In this document: positions 35,498 through 44,335 of the stretch, one piece after another
Numbering within the stretch: the first letter of the stretch is position 1
Layout of the letters: each line of letters begins with the position of its first letter
Assembly (NCBI RefSeq): GCF_009856605.1
Contig: NZ_CP047242.1
Coordinates: 301,001 to 365,000, forward strand
DNA length: 64,000 bases
Direction: 5' to 3'
Source of the DNA: Trichormus variabilis 0441
Lineage (GTDB): Bacteria; Cyanobacteriota; Cyanobacteriia; Cyanobacteriales; Nostocaceae
Program-made: the position numbers and the translations under genes
The notes under the pieces: generated by a model
The model's input: only the letters and a program-made list of their open reading frames with translations
Told to the model about the DNA's origin: nothing
Databases searched by the model: none

Positions 35498-36415
35498 ATG
35501 AAAGGCTGCTTGAGAGCAACTATCAGTTACTTAAAACCACAAAAGGCATTTTGCTATTTCAGCACAAGCAAGTTTTATTGGCTACTTATGTTATCCTCTA
35601 CAACTATGTTTGTTGACTCGCTGGCTGTAGTAGCGATCGCCACACCACAACAAATTGCCCAACAAGTTGTCATCAACCGGCCTACCCTTAAGATTGGTAG
35701 TCAAGGTGAACGTGTCTCGGAACTTCAAGCGGCGCTGAGGCTTTTGGGCTTTTACTCAGGTGCAATCGATGGAGTCTACAACGAGAATACGGCCAATGCT
35801 GTGTCTGGGTTCAAACAAGCAGCTGGCTTAACTCCAGATGGTATTGTCGATGCTATTACTTGGCAAAGGTTGTTTCCTAGTCAAGCAATAGGTACGCCAG
35901 TCACCTCTGTACCAAACTCAACACCCAATCCACCAGCCAGTTCAACCACTGGTTTCCCTGTCCCCACCCAACCTGTTACCACTCCCACTGTTAACCCCAG
36001 ACCAACAACACCCAATCCACCAGCTAACACCAGACCTGAACCTAGACTGGCTAATCCTAGACCTACGCCTCCCAGACCAACAACGCCAACCCCAAGACAA
36101 CAAACCCCTCAAAGACCATCTTCCACCCCACGTTTCGCCCCTACACCATCTGCTCAAAGAATTTCTGGTATACAATACACCTCCGAAGGCTGGCCGATTT
36201 TGCGTGTAGGAATGAAGAATTCCGAAGTTACCAAGCTACAGCAAAGATTGAGTCAGCTTGGTTTTTTAAAGGGTGGTGTGGATGGATACTTTGGGGTTCA
36301 GACTGAGGAAGCGCTCAAAGCTGCTCAAAGACGCTATGGTATAGAACCTGACGGCGTGGCTGGTGGTGCTACTTGGGAGGCGTTATTGCGGCGCTCATCT
36401 TCTCAAGGACGATAG
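35498..36415 (+). CDS. Secreted peptidoglycan-binding protein with Pro/Thr linker
   Basis: 305 residues from the first ATG, with a hydrophobic segment near 25-50 that serves as signal. Two PG_binding_1 three-helix domains: LKIGSQGERVSELQAALRLLGFYSG.IDGVY (about 64-120) and LRVGMKNSEVTKLQQRLSQLGFLKG.VDGYFG (about 236-298), joined by about 110 residues of PTPRPTTPNPP-type linker. It should bind peptidoglycan outside the plasma membrane. No catalytic domain. The N-terminal start could be a later Met (35588). Confidence 0.85.
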   Translation: MKGCLRATISYLKPQKAFCYFSTSKFYWLLMLSSTTMFVDSLAVVAIATPQQIAQQVVINRPTLKIGSQGERVSELQAALRLLGFYSGAIDGVYNENTANAVSGFKQAAGLTPDGIVDAITWQRLFPSQAIGTPVTSVPNSTPNPPASSTTGFPVPTQPVTTPTVNPRPTTPNPPANTRPEPRLANPRPTPPRPTTPTPRQQTPQRPSSTPRFAPTPSAQRISGIQYTSEGWPILRVGMKNSEVTKLQQRLSQLGFLKGGVDGYFGVQTEEALKAAQRRYGIEPDGVAGGATWEALLRRSSSQGR

Positions 36416-36576
36416 ACTGAAACAAGTTAGCAGTAGTGTGGTATTGAGCAGAGTTTTGAATCCTCAATGGCTATCTTGACTCGGCGTTGATTTCGTTCCT
36501 GACAACGAGAACAACGAAAATTAGTTTTATGTAATTCTTCTTCCAGTGATTGCTGATTTTTGCCAAACAACAACTA

Positions 36577-36930
36577 ATGAAACACTTTTTATTGACATGG
36601 TTGGCTACTGCGGTAGCTTTGCTAATTACTGCCCATATTGTCCCTGGATTCGTTGTTAAGAGTTTTGTCGCGGCTCTAGTTGCCGTGATAGTGATTGGGT
36701 TAGTCAATGCTTTAGTCAGACCAATTCTCAGCATTTTGTCATTTCCCGTTACCTTACTGACTTTTGGCTTGTTCACATTTGTCATCAATGCTTTAACCCT
36801 ATGGTTAGCCAGCGCCCTCACACCTGGTTCTGGTTTCCAGATTGAAGGCTTTGTCGCTGCTTTCTTGGGATCAATTGTGCTGTCTATTGTTTCCAGCCTC
36901 ATTAATTATCTTCTGCGAGCAGTCGAATAA
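36577..36930 (+). CDS. Phage-holin-family-4-like (YvlD type) membrane protein
   Basis: 117 residues from the ATG at 36577 (an upstream TTG at 36550 would add nine). Four hydrophobic helices: LTWLATAVALLITAHIVPGF, FVAALVAVIVIGLVNALVRP, SILSFPVTLLTFGLFTFVIN, FLGSIVLSIVSSLINYLL. NALVRPIL and FPVTLLTFGLF are signatures of the YvlD/DUF360 group found in many non-phage genomes. Role unknown; name does not imply lysis. Confidence 0.85.
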   Translation: MKHFLLTWLATAVALLITAHIVPGFVVKSFVAALVAVIVIGLVNALVRPILSILSFPVTLLTFGLFTFVINALTLWLASALTPGSGFQIEGFVAAFLGSIVLSIVSSLINYLLRAVE

Positions 36931-36957
36931 AGGTCATTAATGCCAGATTGATTTTGT

Positions 36958-37023
36958 GTTCGTAGTGAGCGATAAATTGGTCTGTGAAGTAATTTTTCAG
37001 GGTGAGTGCCACTTACTACGAAC
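36958..37023. repeat. Palindromic repeat, GTTCGTAGTGAG family
   Basis: 66 bp with ends GTTCGTAGTGAG and CTTACTACGAAC (one mismatch). Same family as 22733-22792; a partial relative starts at 38049 (TTTGTAGTGAGAACTTTAG). Confidence 0.75.
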
Positions 37024-37042
37024 TTTAGCTTGATGATAATAA

Positions 37043-37486
37043 TCATGCTTGAGCAACTGCGATCGCCACTACTCCCGGTTGTCCCGGTAGGCGAAAAATC
37101 CTTTTAGGAACCAACAACTTCACCCCCGACTCCTGTTTTTGATGGGCTGAAGCTGCAAGAATAGCCGCCGCCTCGGCAACACTAGGAGTTCCCACTTTTT
37201 CGGCAATCACTCCGCTAGGGTTGGGAACGGCGACATTAGCCAGCATTTCTGCCGGGAAAGTTTTTAACGGTAATTGCAACAATCGACAAAATTCCACTAA
37301 ACCCAGTTCTGAAACTTTTGTGTCAATAGTGGCAATACCTGCAATTGTTTTTTGATCAAGTTGGTTTTCTGGAAAAATTTGGTTGATTGCTGCGGTAATT
37401 AAGTGATGAGAAATACCTGATTGACAACCAAACCCTAACCACAAATTTCCCTGAAGTAATGGTTGTTGAGTAATTTCGAGTTTCAC
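37043..37486 (-). CDS. CbiG C-terminal domain protein (CobE-like)
   Basis: 147 residues, corresponds to only the C-terminal domain of CbiG (cobalt-precorrin-5A hydrolase). LWLGFGCQSGISHHLITAAI, IAGIATIDTKVSELGLVEFC, VGTPSVAEAAAILAA and LLVPKRIF are the diagnostic blocks. In corrin synthesis CbiG opens the lactone ring of precorrin-5A; the domain alone is like CobE of the aerobic pathway, role less clear. Other cobalamin genes are not adjacent and I see no cobalamin riboswitch upstream. Confidence 0.85.
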   Translation of the reverse strand: MKLEITQQPLLQGNLWLGFGCQSGISHHLITAAINQIFPENQLDQKTIAGIATIDTKVSELGLVEFCRLLQLPLKTFPAEMLANVAVPNPSGVIAEKVGTPSVAEAAAILAASAHQKQESGVKLLVPKRIFRLPGQPGVVAIAVAQA

Positions 37487-38280
37487 TACTAAAGTGCTAT
37501 AGGTAGAGCTTGAGACTTTTAATTTCTCAGTACTGAAAAAGTTGATATTCTATACTATTTTGGCGTTTACTAAGATACCCATAAACTGATAGTTATAATA
37601 CTGTTCTCAGGAATGAAAAACTATATATTGAGCATATCTAGCACAGTAGGAAACGCCGGGGGGAGGACGAGGTAAAAGTAGAAAGTATATTTACTTCTTA
37701 ATTTTTGCTTTTTTGATATCTTTAAAGCAAAAATATTTTACCTGGTCTACTTCGGTGTTTCAATTTCTTCGTATTTTCGACGATGACTACGTCAAAAAGT
37801 TTCCATCTAAATTTATATCTTTAGCTTTTCATTTCTGAGATGGTTTTTGATACCTCCTTACCTTAGTATTTAATTAAATAACGTTATTTTTACTGCTTGT
37901 CAAGATGTATATCAAGGGTTTTGAACAATAAGTAAATTTGAGTCAGAATTCCCTAAAAAATAGTAATTTATTGAAATAGATTTCTTAGTTCATTGCTCCA
38001 TTTCTAAGCATCCGATTTGATTAAGTAGAACCGGGTAAACAATTAAATGTTTGTAGTGAGAACTTTAGTTATCTCAAGTCGGGAAACCCCTTCGGATACT
38101 CCTACGGAGAAGCAAGCTACAGCAGTCTACCCGGCGCTTCATACCGCACGCGTGGCTGCACTCACCGCCCATGAGACTGGATCAGGAATTGTGGGTGGCT
38201 GTCTTTAATGCGCGAATTTTGAATTTTGAATTTTGAATTTTGTAGCTTTAGCTTCCCGTAGGGTATTTTGAATTGATTCA
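37487..38280. other. Spacer with repeats
   Basis: 794 bp. TATAAT at 37594-37599 and a perfect 11-bp-arm inverted repeat ATTTTTGCTTT ... AAAGCAAAAAT (37701-37734) suggest a possible short transcript, but no believable gene is seen. The part near 38040-38245 is repeat DNA: TTTGTAGTGAG, a GC-rich TACGGAGAAGCAAGCTAC block and AATTTTGA tandem. Confidence 0.45.
38215..38242. repeat. Tandem AATTTTGA repeat
   Basis: Four copies of the AATTTTGA octamer (reverse complement of the repeat at 2152-2183), 40 bp after the ankyrin gene's stop. Confidence 0.75.
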
Positions 38281-39561
38281 TTACTCCTGCGCCCCAGCCT
38301 GCTTGAGAATCTGGACTATACTCCTAAAGCCGTTAAACTCAGCAATCATCAAAGCTGTGTAACCACCCCGGTTTTTCAAATTTGTATCAGCCCCGCCTTC
38401 CAGTAATATTTGCACCACCTTGTTATAACCCCCAGAAGCAGCCCAGATTAAAGCTGTAGCTCCTACAGAGTCTTGGTAATTGACATTCGCACCTTTCGCC
38501 AGCAATAACTGTATTACCCCTGGATGGTTATGTTCAGTGGCTTTAATCAAGGCTGTTTTACCATCACTGGCGCGAATATTCGCATTAGCGCCGTAGTCTA
38601 ACAATATCCTGACGGTTGCTGTGTGGCCTTGGGATGCGGCTAGGGTTAAAGGTGTCTCACCTAAATTATCTCCATCTGCATTTGCGCCGTATTTCAGTAG
38701 TGTTTCGACTATCTGATCATGTCCCTGTAATGCTGCTACCAATAAGGGCGTATCGCCGAGTTTGTTTTTAGTTTGGGTATTTGCGCCTTGATTCAGTAGC
38801 AGTTGTACCACATCAACGTAACCTTCTACTGTGGCAAGGTGTAGGGCAGATTCACCATCTTGGTCTTGGTGATTGACCTCAGCCCCTCTATCTAGTAAAG
38901 TTTCGGCGATCGCTCGATTTCCTGCTGCTACAGCTGCTAACAATGCTGTACCACCATCTTGGTTTTGTTGGTTAACATCAATCCCAGTAGCCAGCAGCAC
39001 TTGTACCACATCCCCATGACCTGAGTCGGCTGCTAACATTAACAGGGTTTCGCCTTCTTCATCTTCAGAATTAGCGTCTGCACCACTTTGTAAAATTAAC
39101 TGCACTACATCCGCTTGTCCTCGCTTCACAGCTAGTTTTAAAGCAGTATCATCATCTTTATCGGTGATATTGACATCAGCACCAGCCGCTAACAAAACCC
39201 GCGCCACTTCTACATAACCTTTCATGGCTGCTGCCATTAAAGCCGTACTACCATCTTCATTAGTAGCATTAACAGCCGCACCTCTAGAAATTAACAGATG
39301 CACAATATCAACTTGATTAGCACTAGCCGCTAACATCAAAGCCGTCAAACCATAGCGTTTTCTAGCTAAATTGACATTAGCCCCCCCATCTAAAAGCGAT
39401 CGCACAATTTCCGTGTACCCTAGATTAGCAGCAAACATCAGCGCTGTAGTTCCGTCGCGATCGCATACATCCACCCCAACACCAGCAGCCAGTAGCGCAC
39501 CCAATCCCTTGATATCGCCACTCTTCGCCACCTTTAGCAGCAAAACATCGTTATTAGTCAT
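38281..39561 (-). CDS. Ankyrin-repeat protein
   Basis: 426 residues made almost wholly of about 12 ankyrin repeats of 33 residues (DGTTALMFAANLGYTEIVRS; DGSTALMAAAMKGYVEVARV; LGETPLTLAASQGHTATVRI). No signal, membrane segment or catalytic domain. It should be a protein-protein interaction scaffold. The repeats make the DNA locally repetitive but it is one intact frame. The start ATG lies in STRR-type DNA (TAATGACTAATAAC), so the true start could be a few codons later. Confidence 0.93.
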   Translation of the reverse strand: MTNNDVLLLKVAKSGDIKGLGALLAAGVGVDVCDRDGTTALMFAANLGYTEIVRSLLDGGANVNLARKRYGLTALMLAASANQVDIVHLLISRGAAVNATNEDGSTALMAAAMKGYVEVARVLLAAGADVNITDKDDDTALKLAVKRGQADVVQLILQSGADANSEDEEGETLLMLAADSGHGDVVQVLLATGIDVNQQNQDGGTALLAAVAAGNRAIAETLLDRGAEVNHQDQDGESALHLATVEGYVDVVQLLLNQGANTQTKNKLGDTPLLVAALQGHDQIVETLLKYGANADGDNLGETPLTLAASQGHTATVRILLDYGANANIRASDGKTALIKATEHNHPGVIQLLLAKGANVNYQDSVGATALIWAASGGYNKVVQILLEGGADTNLKNRGGYTALMIAEFNGFRSIVQILKQAGAQE

Positions 39562-39595
39562 TAGTTATTAGTCAATAGTCAACAGTCAATATTAT
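39555..39595. repeat. STRR tract at the ankyrin gene start
   Basis: ATTAGTCATTAGTTATTAGT, CAATAGTCAACAGTCAATA heptamers, overlapping the first codons of the ankyrin gene. Confidence 0.75.
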
Positions 39596-39764
39596 TTTCT
39601 CAGCAAGTTGCTCAACGCCCCGCTACCACTCTAAGTTGCTCCTCTTGGGTTAAGCGCAGCTATGCTCACAGGGCTTAACAATCATCTTCACACTCTGTGG
39701 CCTCAATCACCTAACTTAGAGTTATGCTAATTTTTATTAAGATTTAAGGATTGGGGAAAACACG

Positions 39765-40235
39765 ATGAATCTGGAATTGTCTGCCTCGACTAAATATTGG
39801 CTAAACTTCTTTCACCCATTGATGATGTGGGTATTATTAGCTTTATCCCTCTATGCGGCTTACTTGGGACTACAGCTACAGCGTACCAGGAATGCTCAAG
39901 GGGAACAAAAGAAAGAACTGATTAAAGGTAGATACAATGTCAGACACTACCAAATAGGATCGATACTTTTAGCTTTGATGGTAACAGGCGCGATTGGTGG
40001 TATGGCTGTTACTTACATTAATAACGGTAAATTGTTTGTCGGACCCCACCTACTAGCGGGCTTAGGTATGACAGGTTTAATTGCATTTTCCGCAGCTCTA
40101 TCTCCTTATATGCAGAAAGGGGCAAACTGGGCGCGGGTAAGTCATATTTTAATCAACTTTGTGATTTTAGGACTCTTTACTTGGCAGGCTATCACTGGTG
40201 TGCAGATTGTCCAAAGAATCCTGACTCAAGCTTAG
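39765..40235 (+). CDS. DUF4079 membrane protein
   Basis: 156 residues, four membrane helices (about 14-34, 62-82, 90-110, 122-145). FHPLMMWVLLALSLYAAYLG, RHYQIGSILLALMVTG, GPHLLAGLGMTGLIAFSAAL and ILINFVILGLFTWQAITGVQI fit DUF4079, cytochrome b561-like four-helix proteins with several conserved His found in cyanobacteria and plants. Haem binding is possible (His17, His60, His94, His127 region) but not shown. It ends directly in an STRR tract. Confidence 0.82.
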   Translation: MNLELSASTKYWLNFFHPLMMWVLLALSLYAAYLGLQLQRTRNAQGEQKKELIKGRYNVRHYQIGSILLALMVTGAIGGMAVTYINNGKLFVGPHLLAGLGMTGLIAFSAALSPYMQKGANWARVSHILINFVILGLFTWQAITGVQIVQRILTQA

Positions 40236-40292
40236 TCATTAGTCATTAGTCAATAGTCATTAGTCATTGGTTATTGACTATTGACTATTAAC
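40233..40292. repeat. STRR tract between convergent genes
   Basis: TTAGTCATTAGTCATTAGTC ... GGTTATTGACTATTGACTAT units fill the 57-bp gap. Confidence 0.85.
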
Positions 40293-40961
40293 TTACCGCT
40301 TTTTCTGACAATTACCAGGAAAAGGAACTCCAACAGATTGGTGAAAATCTTCTTGAACTTTGCGAGTTAGGCGGCGGGAAACTTGGCGAACAATTTGGTT
40401 GAGTAAGCGATCGCCTGTAGACTGAATTAAAGACTTAGGCAAACGCTGAATAAATCGTGGAAAGTGGAGACAAACAGTTAAATCTAATTCCCATTCAACT
40501 TTTGTAACGGTGTGTTCACCAAAATCTTCTCTTAATTGAAGCGCAGCTCGATAATCTACATCATAACCAGGTGGTTGATAATCAGGAATGGGAATTGTCC
40601 GGATGCAATAAATACCCTCTTGTGGCGGTAACAATTCCAAACCAATCTTTGGTTCGACTTCATAACCAAAAGAGCCAAAACGACCAATAGTTAGAGCATA
40701 ACCATGTTCTCCTAGAGGTTGCACTTTCATTGGTTCGGCACAGCGTGTAAACCAAGAAGCGTGACAATTCAGATACTCAGCAACTTTTTGTGCTGGAGCA
40801 TACATTTCCATCGAGTCGCTATAGCGACCGTAAAATTTACTTAGTGTACCAGCACTCAATCCTGTGTCTGCATCCTCAGTTTCTGGGAAATTGGGAACAA
40901 CAGGCACAGTTGTTTCTGTGATATCCAAAGATTGATATTCGCCGTTTGTTGAAAGCATCAA
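40293..40961 (-). CDS. DUF1997 family protein
   Basis: 222 residues, soluble. Blocks YSDSMEMYAPAQKVAEYLNCHASWFTRCAEPM, RFGSFGYEVEPKIGLELLPP, YRAALQLREDFGEHTVTKVEWELDLTVCLHFPRFIQ and LNQIVRQVSRRLTRKVQEDFH are typical of DUF1997, conserved in cyanobacteria and chloroplasts with a SRPBCC-like fold. Function not known to me. Divergent from the NAD(P)-binding protein gene. Confidence 0.82.
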   Translation of the reverse strand: MMLSTNGEYQSLDITETTVPVVPNFPETEDADTGLSAGTLSKFYGRYSDSMEMYAPAQKVAEYLNCHASWFTRCAEPMKVQPLGEHGYALTIGRFGSFGYEVEPKIGLELLPPQEGIYCIRTIPIPDYQPPGYDVDYRAALQLREDFGEHTVTKVEWELDLTVCLHFPRFIQRLPKSLIQSTGDRLLNQIVRQVSRRLTRKVQEDFHQSVGVPFPGNCQKKR

Positions 40962-41133
40962 TGCGTTCCCCTCTAATTTGGCGTTTGTCTGTATTAATAA
41001 TTCCCAGGCTGTATGGGTGGTTTAGCACTAAATTCCTATTTTGACCGAAACCTTATGAATCTGTCATGAACTTCATGGAATCACTACAATATACAGAGCA
41101 GTTATACATTAGTTACCCAGGATAGCGTTAATC

Positions 41134-41790
41134 ATGAAAGCATTTGTAGCAGGGGCAACAGGTGAAACAGGTCGCCGCATCGTCCAAGAGTTGATAGCGC
41201 GAAATATTCCTGTACGTGCTTTGGTACGAGATGAACACACAGCTAGAGCTATTTTGCCTCCTGATACAGAATTAGTGGTGGGTGACGTGTTAAACCCAGC
41301 TAGTCTAACTGCGGCTTTGGGTGATAGTACAGTGGTGTTGTGTGCGACTGGCGCAAAACCAAGTTTTGACCCTACCGGGCCTTATAAAGTAGATTTTGAA
41401 GGCACTAAAAATTTAGTGGATGTGGCAAAAGCCAAGGGAATTGAAAATTTTGTCCTAGTAACTTCTTTGTGTGTATCCCAGTTTTTCCATCCATTGAACT
41501 TATTTTGGCTAATTCTGGTGTGGAAAAAACAAGCGGAAGAGTATCTGCAAAAAAGCGGACTTACTTATACGATAGTTCGTCCCGGTGGTTTGAAGAATGA
41601 GGATAACTCAGATGCGATCGTTATGCAAAGTGCTGATACTTTATTTGATGGTAGTATTCCTCGGCAGAAAGTAGCCCAAGTCTGCGTCGAGTCCTTGTTT
41701 GAGCCAGGCGCACGCAATAAAATAGTTGAAATTGTCGCTAAACCAGAAGCTAGTTCCAAAACTTTTACAGAATTATTTCAACAGTGTTAG
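41134..41790 (+). CDS. Atypical SDR, NAD(P)-binding (Tic62/Ycf39-like group)
   Basis: 218 residues. Rossmann loop AFVAGATGETGRRIV (TGxTGxxG), VVGDVLNP, VVLCATGAKPSFDP, and VRPGGLKNED; the active-site YxxxK of classical SDRs is absent, as in SDR_a5/NmrA-like proteins. It probably binds NADP(H) as a sensor or weak reductase. Ribosome site weak. The stop codon TAG is shared with the end of a small MITE: the terminal inverted repeat TAGGACTTAC starts at the stop codon. Confidence 0.85.
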   Translation: MKAFVAGATGETGRRIVQELIARNIPVRALVRDEHTARAILPPDTELVVGDVLNPASLTAALGDSTVVLCATGAKPSFDPTGPYKVDFEGTKNLVDVAKAKGIENFVLVTSLCVSQFFHPLNLFWLILVWKKQAEEYLQKSGLTYTIVRPGGLKNEDNSDAIVMQSADTLFDGSIPRQKVAQVCVESLFEPGARNKIVEIVAKPEASSKTFTELFQQC

Positions 41791-41909
41791 GACTTACCCA
41801 TGAACACAAAAGATCAAGGGTTTGGAAAAGGGTATAAGGGTATAGGGGTATAAATCTTTTAAACCCTTACACCCAGCCTCAACAGAAAATCTGGGTGGCG
41901 TAAGTCCTA
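41788..41909. mobile_element. 122-bp MITE with perfect terminal repeats and target duplication
   Basis: Perfect 10-bp terminal inverted repeats TAGGACTTAC / GTAAGTCCTA. AGTGT directly flanks both ends (41783-41787 and 41910-41914); the match extends to AGTGTTAG if the TAG is counted. No coding capacity. Internal G-rich (GGGTATAAGGGTATAGGGGT) and C-rich parts and a CCCAG...CTGGG hairpin near the right end. Second copy at 18003-18402; a left end alone near 13171. Confidence 0.8.
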
Positions 41910-41951
41910 AGTGTTAGTTAGTAGTCTATAACCAATGACTAATGACCATTT

Positions 41952-42683
41952 TTGAACTTTACCGGAATTGGTGCGTCTATTTTTGTTGTTAGATTAGAGA
42001 GCGAATTTGCAAGGAGTGAGAATCTGAAAGGCTTTGAACTCAAAGGGGCAGAAAAATTCATTGGCCCTATAGCCGCACTTCTCGGCTTTGTGTATTTATT
42101 TCAATGGTATATATTTGGAGAATTGCGATCGCCTTCTGATCCCATCTTTGGAAATAACTTACCACCTTTGGTAATGAAAGGCGGTGATCCCCATATTCGC
42201 GCTTTAATGCGAACCATTTCCGCCAGTGAAGCCAATGGAAACCGTCCATACTCTTTGTTATACGGTGGAAAACAGGTAACTGATCTGAGTAAGCATCCTG
42301 AAATATGCGTCACTATCGTCACAGGCCCAAATACAGGTAATTGTTCCACTGCGGCGGGAAGGTATCAAATCATTAATACTACTTGGTTTGAAATAGCCCC
42401 CCGCTATCACCCTAAACCATCACAAATGATGTTTTGGTCTTCCTATAGTTTTGAACCAGAATATCAAGATTTGGTCGTTTACCGTTGGCTAAATGATTCG
42501 CGGGTTTGGGGGGTGGATATTTCTCAACTATTGCGCCAAGGCAAAATCAATGACGTTTTGCGGCGACTCTCCCCCACTTGGACAAGTTTAGGTTATGGCA
42601 TAGAGACAAATTCTATTAGTCGTTCTCTGCCTAGAATTTATCAGAAAATGTTGCAAGAAGAATTAACAACGACTAGTCAATAG
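41952..42683 (+). CDS. Membrane-anchored lysozyme-like glycoside hydrolase
   Basis: 243 residues from a TTG start; no ATG is available before the conserved part, so the N-terminus is uncertain. A hydrophobic segment (about 37-55, FIGPIAALLGFVYLFQWYIF) anchors it. Then HIRALMRTISASEANGNRPY with the likely catalytic Glu, and NCSTAAGRYQIINTTWFE with the STAAGRYQ signature of phage-lysozyme-like muramidases. The C-terminal region is ordinary. It should cut peptidoglycan in the periplasm. STRR DNA follows the stop. Confidence 0.8.
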   Translation: MNFTGIGASIFVVRLESEFARSENLKGFELKGAEKFIGPIAALLGFVYLFQWYIFGELRSPSDPIFGNNLPPLVMKGGDPHIRALMRTISASEANGNRPYSLLYGGKQVTDLSKHPEICVTIVTGPNTGNCSTAAGRYQIINTTWFEIAPRYHPKPSQMMFWSSYSFEPEYQDLVVYRWLNDSRVWGVDISQLLRQGKINDVLRRLSPTWTSLGYGIETNSISRSLPRIYQKMLQEELTTTSQ

Positions 42684-43517
42684 TCATTGGTCATCACTCG
42701 GAACTGACTTGGTAAAAAATACTTTAAGTTGCTGCACAAATTCTAAGGTATTCTCAAGGTGAACATTATGTGCAGCATTACTAATGATTTTTAGTTGAGA
42801 TGCTGGGGCTATCTTTGTCATCTTGATGTTGATGTCTATAAATTTTTCGTCATGTTCACCAACAAGTAAAAGTAAAGGAATTTGATTCTTTTGCAGTTTT
42901 TCCCACAAAGAAGGCTGGCTACCAGTTCCCATAAATTGTAATGATTTAACTAACTCATGGGGATGGTTTTGCAATCTACTTTCTACCATCCTCTCAAACC
43001 ATGAATGATTTTTTATATTGCCAAAAATAGGCTGATTATACCAATTGAGTAAAAATGCTGTAAAATCAGTTTTTGCTAAACTTCTCCCCAATTTCCTCGC
43101 TATTTGGGCATCGCGTTTAACTCTATCTAATCGTTCTGCTTCTGTGGCTAAACCTGGGGAGGCTGACTCTAAGACTACTTGATAAAAACGTTCGGGAAAA
43201 TGTAGGGCTAGATATAAACCTAATCTTCCACCCATTGAATAGCCGACTAAAAAACATTTACTGATTTCTAATTTATCTAGTAAATTAATTAAGCCTTGCG
43301 CTGTATTTGCCATTGAGTAATATTCGTCTCCACCAAACACTTGAGTTTTACCATGTCCAGGTAAGTCAAGTTTAAGATAAGAAAAATCATCACCCAGTAA
43401 TTCGATAGCTGCGTCAAATTCATCAATATTCCCCATGAAACCGTGGAGTAAAAGAATCACAGGTTTATCAGTATTGCTAGTTAGGGAATAATTAAATTGG
43501 TAATTCTCTATAGTCAT
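42684..43517 (-). CDS. menH: MenH-like 2-succinyl-6-hydroxy-2,4-cyclohexadiene-1-carboxylate synthase
   Basis: 277 residues, alpha/beta-hydrolase. VILLLHGFMGNIDEFD (oxyanion region), nucleophile Ser in LVGYSMGGRLGLYLALHFPE, Asp in LLLVGEHDEKFI, His in NAAHNVHLENT. The GFMG and GYSMGGR words are typical of MenH, which makes SHCHC on the way to phylloquinone, the photosystem I electron carrier. Other men genes are not in the window; a different esterase role cannot be excluded. It ends one base after the convergent lysozyme gene. Confidence 0.85.
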   Translation of the reverse strand: MTIENYQFNYSLTSNTDKPVILLLHGFMGNIDEFDAAIELLGDDFSYLKLDLPGHGKTQVFGGDEYYSMANTAQGLINLLDKLEISKCFLVGYSMGGRLGLYLALHFPERFYQVVLESASPGLATEAERLDRVKRDAQIARKLGRSLAKTDFTAFLLNWYNQPIFGNIKNHSWFERMVESRLQNHPHELVKSLQFMGTGSQPSLWEKLQKNQIPLLLLVGEHDEKFIDINIKMTKIAPASQLKIISNAAHNVHLENTLEFVQQLKVFFTKSVPSDDQ

Positions 43518-43631
43518 ATGTTAAAAGAAAAGCGATCGATGGTTTATTTACAGTCTATTTTCTGTTGAGATGCTACCACTGAAGAAATTATGCGATCGCT
43601 TCCCTGATTTTCCATAAGCATCAAGCTACAT

Positions 43632-44171
43632 TCACATCGAGTTCTGTTCTGCTGTGACGTAAGTAATGGCTAAAGGCGTTAACTCTCTTTCCAATTGAGT
43701 CATGACAGCATGATCAAAATCTGACCAGATGCGTTTTTCACCAAAGACACAAGGTTGTAGAATTCCCCATAGTTGACCATCTTGGCACAGGTGAGCATGA
43801 ATCAAGGCTCGATGTCCAAAGTTCTTGCGCTCAAATTCTTTATTTACAACTTTGGGGCTTGCAGTTTCCACATCTTCAACATAAACAGAAGCCTCAGTTC
43901 TCAGTGCAGCCGCAAATAAGGGATCTTCTTCAGGTAATGATACTGGCTCTAAATTCCATTCGGAGTTTATCATATCGGGAATATCTTGATGTCGCCGCCA
44001 GCAATAAGCTACTTTACCAAGGCGAGTTTGGGGATTTCTCAGGTAAAGAAAACAGCGATCGCATCCTAATACATCTCCCACAACTGGCAATATTGCAGAA
44101 AAGACTGCATCTGGCTCAATGTGTTTATCTAAAATACTTTGTATGGTTTCTGGTAAGGCTAGGTCATTCAT
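43632..44171 (-). CDS. Single GAF-domain protein
   Basis: 179 residues: a single GAF domain (DVLGCDRCFLYLRNPQTRLGKVAYCWR ... DGQLWGILQPCVFGEKRIWS ... MTQLERELTPLAI) like those of cyanobacterial phytochrome-related proteins. The chromophore Cys-His motif of cyanobacteriochromes is absent, so a bilin is not expected. No output domain. It could bind a small ligand and act by protein contact. Confidence 0.82.
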   Translation of the reverse strand: MNDLALPETIQSILDKHIEPDAVFSAILPVVGDVLGCDRCFLYLRNPQTRLGKVAYCWRRHQDIPDMINSEWNLEPVSLPEEDPLFAAALRTEASVYVEDVETASPKVVNKEFERKNFGHRALIHAHLCQDGQLWGILQPCVFGEKRIWSDFDHAVMTQLERELTPLAITYVTAEQNSM

Positions 44172-44335
44172 TAAAAAGCAGTTCCTAAACTTTCATATCT
44201 TGTCAATGACTTATAATTGAACGCATCACCCTATCGATATATATACTGTGCTAATTTTTAAGTAAATTACTTATATTGCAAAAATATAAATTTGATAGCT
44301 TTACTAAGCTAGTGTAGAAAAATTTCACCTAGACT

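Noticed and set aside
35311..35616. 101-residue frame before the peptidoglycan-binding protein
   Set aside because: Covers the ATACCAATT repeat and overlaps the real gene in another frame.
37613..37675. 20-codon frame MKNYILSISSTVGNAGGRTR after a TATAAT
   Set aside because: AGGA is immediately next to the ATG, too close for a ribosome site; length too short to judge without conservation.
38281..39561. Regularly spaced similar DNA units that could suggest a CRISPR or satellite
   Set aside because: They are 99-bp codon repeats of an intact ankyrin-repeat gene.
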